Shown piece by piece: positions 62,497 to 64,000 of a DNA stretch of 64,000 nucleotides (position 1 is its first letter; each line of letters begins with the position of its first letter). A model generated the notes under the pieces. The model saw nothing but the letters and a program-made list of their open reading frames with translations. It was not told the DNA's origin and ran no database searches. A program made the translations under genes and the position numbers. This DNA is from Prochlorococcus sp. AG-402-M18 (GTDB lineage Bacteria > Cyanobacteriota > Cyanobacteriia > PCC-6307 > Cyanobiaceae). The stretch is from the NCBI GenBank assembly GCA_003216595.1, contig QCIQ01000002.1, positions 1 through 64,000 on the forward strand. The letters run 5' to 3'.

Positions 62497-64000
62497 TTCA
62501 TTCCCTCTTGAATTTTATTTGAATTTTTTTCTCCATAACCATATGGCTCAATAACGAGAGGAGCGTCTCCTTCCCAATTCTCAACAGGAGGAGGTGAACT
62601 TGTTAACCACTCAGGCGTTAGCGCATTCCATGGATTGTCACCAGCCTTATCTCCGTAGAGGATGCTTTGAAGAATATTCCATAGAAAAGGTAAAGTACTT
62701 AAAGCCATTAATAATGCACCTACGCTACTTATTTGATTGATCACTTGAAATTGTGGATCGTATTCGGCAACTCGTCGAGGCATTCCATTTAAACCTAGCC
62801 AGTGTTGAGGAGCAAAACAAAGATTAAAGCCTATAAAAGTAATTATGAAGTGGAATCTTCCAAGATTTTCATTGAGCATTTTTCCCGTAAATTTCGGGAA
62901 CCAGTGATAAATTGAGGAGAAGATAACAAAAACAGAACCTCCATAGACTATGTAATGAAAATGGGCAACAACAAAATAGGTGTCGTGAACATGAACATCA
63001 AAAGGTACTTGAGCTAGAGCAACTCCTGTGATCCCACCTAAAACAAAGTTAATAATAAATCCGCAGGAAAATAGCATTGCAGCATTAAGTGAAATTTTTC
63101 CTCCCCATAAGGTCGCAACCCAATTAAAAAATTTAATACCTGTTGGAACAGCTATGAATGCAGTAGCGATTGTAAAAAATAAGCGCATCCATGGAGGAGT
63201 TCCACTCGTAAACATATGATGAGCCCATACAACTAGTCCCAATACAACTATTCCCATAATTGAGAAGACCATTGTTGTATAGCCAAAAAGCGGCTTCCTA
63301 CTATGAATGGGAAGTATTTCACTGACTAAACCAAAGGCAGGTAAGACCATGATATAAACAGCAGGATGCGAATAAAACCAAAAAAGATGTTGGTAAACAA
63401 TCACATTCCCACCAAGACTTGGGTTGAAGAAACCGGTATGAGCAACTATGTCAAAGCTCAAAAGTATTAGAGTCCCAGCGAGAACAGGAGTTGATAGAAC
63501 AACAAGAATACTTGTACCGAGCATTGCCCAACAATACATTGGTAATTGCATCAATTTGAGACCAGGTCTTCTTAGCTTGAGGATGGTCGCAATGAAATTG
63601 ATACCACCAAAGATTGAGCTTCCGCCCAGAAGTAATACACTTAATATCCAAATAATTTGACCGGCGGCTGGGGTCGTAATGCTTAAAGGTGGATAGGCTG
63701 TCCACCCAGATTGTGCTGCTCCGTTTATGAAATAGCTTGTTATCAACATCAAACCGGAGGGAGGTATTAGCCAAAAAGCAACTGCATTCAATCTTGGGAA
63801 GGCCATGTCCCTCGCGCCAACATAAAAAGGTATTAAATAGTTGCCAAAGGCACCATTTACTACAGGCACTATCCATAAGAAAATCATGATGGTGCCGTGG
63901 AGAGTTAAAACTTGGTTGTAAACCTCTCTAGGCATGAAATCTGAGAGAGGACTGGTGAGCTCTACCCTTATTGCTCCAGCTAAAGATCCTCCAATTAAAT
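62493..64000 (-). CDS. ctaD: Cytochrome c oxidase subunit I (5' end beyond the window)
   Basis: Catalytic haem-copper subunit. Seen: HGTIMIFLWIVPVVNGAFGN with the low-spin haem His, WFYSHPAVYIMVLPAFGLVS with the His-Tyr CuB site, HHMFTSG with the CuB His pair, and HVHDTYFVVAHFHYIVYGG with the haem a and a3 ligands. The frame stays open to 64000 (LAGAIRVELTSPLSDF before the internal Met), so the N-terminus lies outside. ctaC should be upstream. Light-dark respiration in the cyanobacterial membranes. Confidence 0.97.
   Translation of the reverse strand, partial: LIGGSLAGAIRVELTSPLSDFMPREVYNQVLTLHGTIMIFLWIVPVVNGAFGNYLIPFYVGARDMAFPRLNAVAFWLIPPSGLMLITSYFINGAAQSGWTAYPPLSITTPAAGQIIWILSVLLLGGSSIFGGINFIATILKLRRPGLKLMQLPMYCWAMLGTSILVVLSTPVLAGTLILLSFDIVAHTGFFNPSLGGNVIVYQHLFWFYSHPAVYIMVLPAFGLVSEILPIHSRKPLFGYTTMVFSIMGIVVLGLVVWAHHMFTSGTPPWMRLFFTIATAFIAVPTGIKFFNWVATLWGGKISLNAAMLFSCGFIINFVLGGITGVALAQVPFDVHVHDTYFVVAHFHYIVYGGSVFVIFSSIYHWFPKFTGKMLNENLGRFHFIITFIGFNLCFAPQHWLGLNGMPRRVAEYDPQFQVINQISSVGALLMALSTLPFLWNILQSILYGDKAGDNPWNALTPEWLTSSPPPVENWEGDAPLVIEPYGYGEKNSNKIQEGMK

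Overview
The window is a 64 kb piece of a low-GC cyanobacterial chromosome, most likely Prochlorococcus. Evidence: psaE, ndhB, chlG, petP, hpf/lrtA, vipp1, the pipX-pipY pair, a cyAbrB regulator, a Yfr2-type small RNA, short intergenic spaces, many TTG/GTG starts and many very small single-helix membrane proteins. Base composition looks higher in GC than the most AT-rich high-light strains, so a low-light ecotype is my guess. That is an inference, not a measurement.

Layout. 1-1.9 kb: 3' part of 23S rRNA, then 5S rRNA and a strong terminator shared with the convergent mutM. 1.9-7.9 kb: mutM, psaE, a DUF3102-like protein, a LysM protein, an aldehyde dehydrogenase and two membrane proteins. 7.9-9.8 kb: an accessory-looking patch with a 53-aa DUF4278 protein, a Yfr2-like ncRNA, small orphan ORFs, a truncated phage-type integrase, inverted repeats, and tRNA-Thr and tRNA-Tyr. 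9.8-18.9 kb: aroQ, miaE-like, cobI, dus, der, an ECF T component, pipX-pipY, sepF, proC and a glycosyltransferase. 19.1-27.1 kb: recO-deoC-hpf, divergent lipB, an acyl-CoA synthetase, a YlqD-like protein, the pyruvate dehydrogenase E2 gene and queA. 27.1-30.9 kb: a sulfur amino-acid cluster on the minus strand (cysK and two Cys/Met PLP enzymes, one of them like fungal cystathionine gamma-synthase). 30.9-32.1 kb: a decayed mobile patch holding a frameshifted dnaB-like helicase remnant. 32.1-36.3 kb: rpsD, yidD, a glutaredoxin-like protein, murE and a class V aminotransferase. 36.3-38.7 kb: small membrane proteins, a PsbN-like protein with a long tail, and a NicO-type Ni/Co transporter. 38.7-54.2 kb: nfu, mqo, lepA, a DppC-type permease, trmH, a porin, rsmB, chlG, petP, hisF, menG, a DciA-like protein, vipp1, birA, a LolD-type ATPase and ndhB. 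54.4-61.8 kb: topA, a lipoprotein, a DUF2232 protein, cobT, a Tat lipoprotein, ribE and abrB. 61.9-64 kb: ctaE and ctaD, the latter running off the end.

Most of the window is core housekeeping: photosynthetic and respiratory electron transport (PsaE, PetP, NdhB, CtaDE, Mqo), chlorophyll and quinone synthesis (ChlG, MenG), cobalamin (CobI, CobT, and perhaps Ni/Co uptake), nitrogen signalling (PipX/PipY), RNA modification (MiaE, Dus, QueA, TrmH, RsmB), and cell wall and division (MurE, SepF). The least ordinary observations are a DeoC family protein lacking the Schiff-base lysine, the dnaB-like pseudogene, the integrase relic beside tRNA-Thr with three inverted repeats, the Yfr2-like RNA, the PsbN-like protein next to the Ni/Co transporter, and the fungal-like cystathionine gamma-synthase. 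I found no clearly new multi-gene defence or biosynthetic system.
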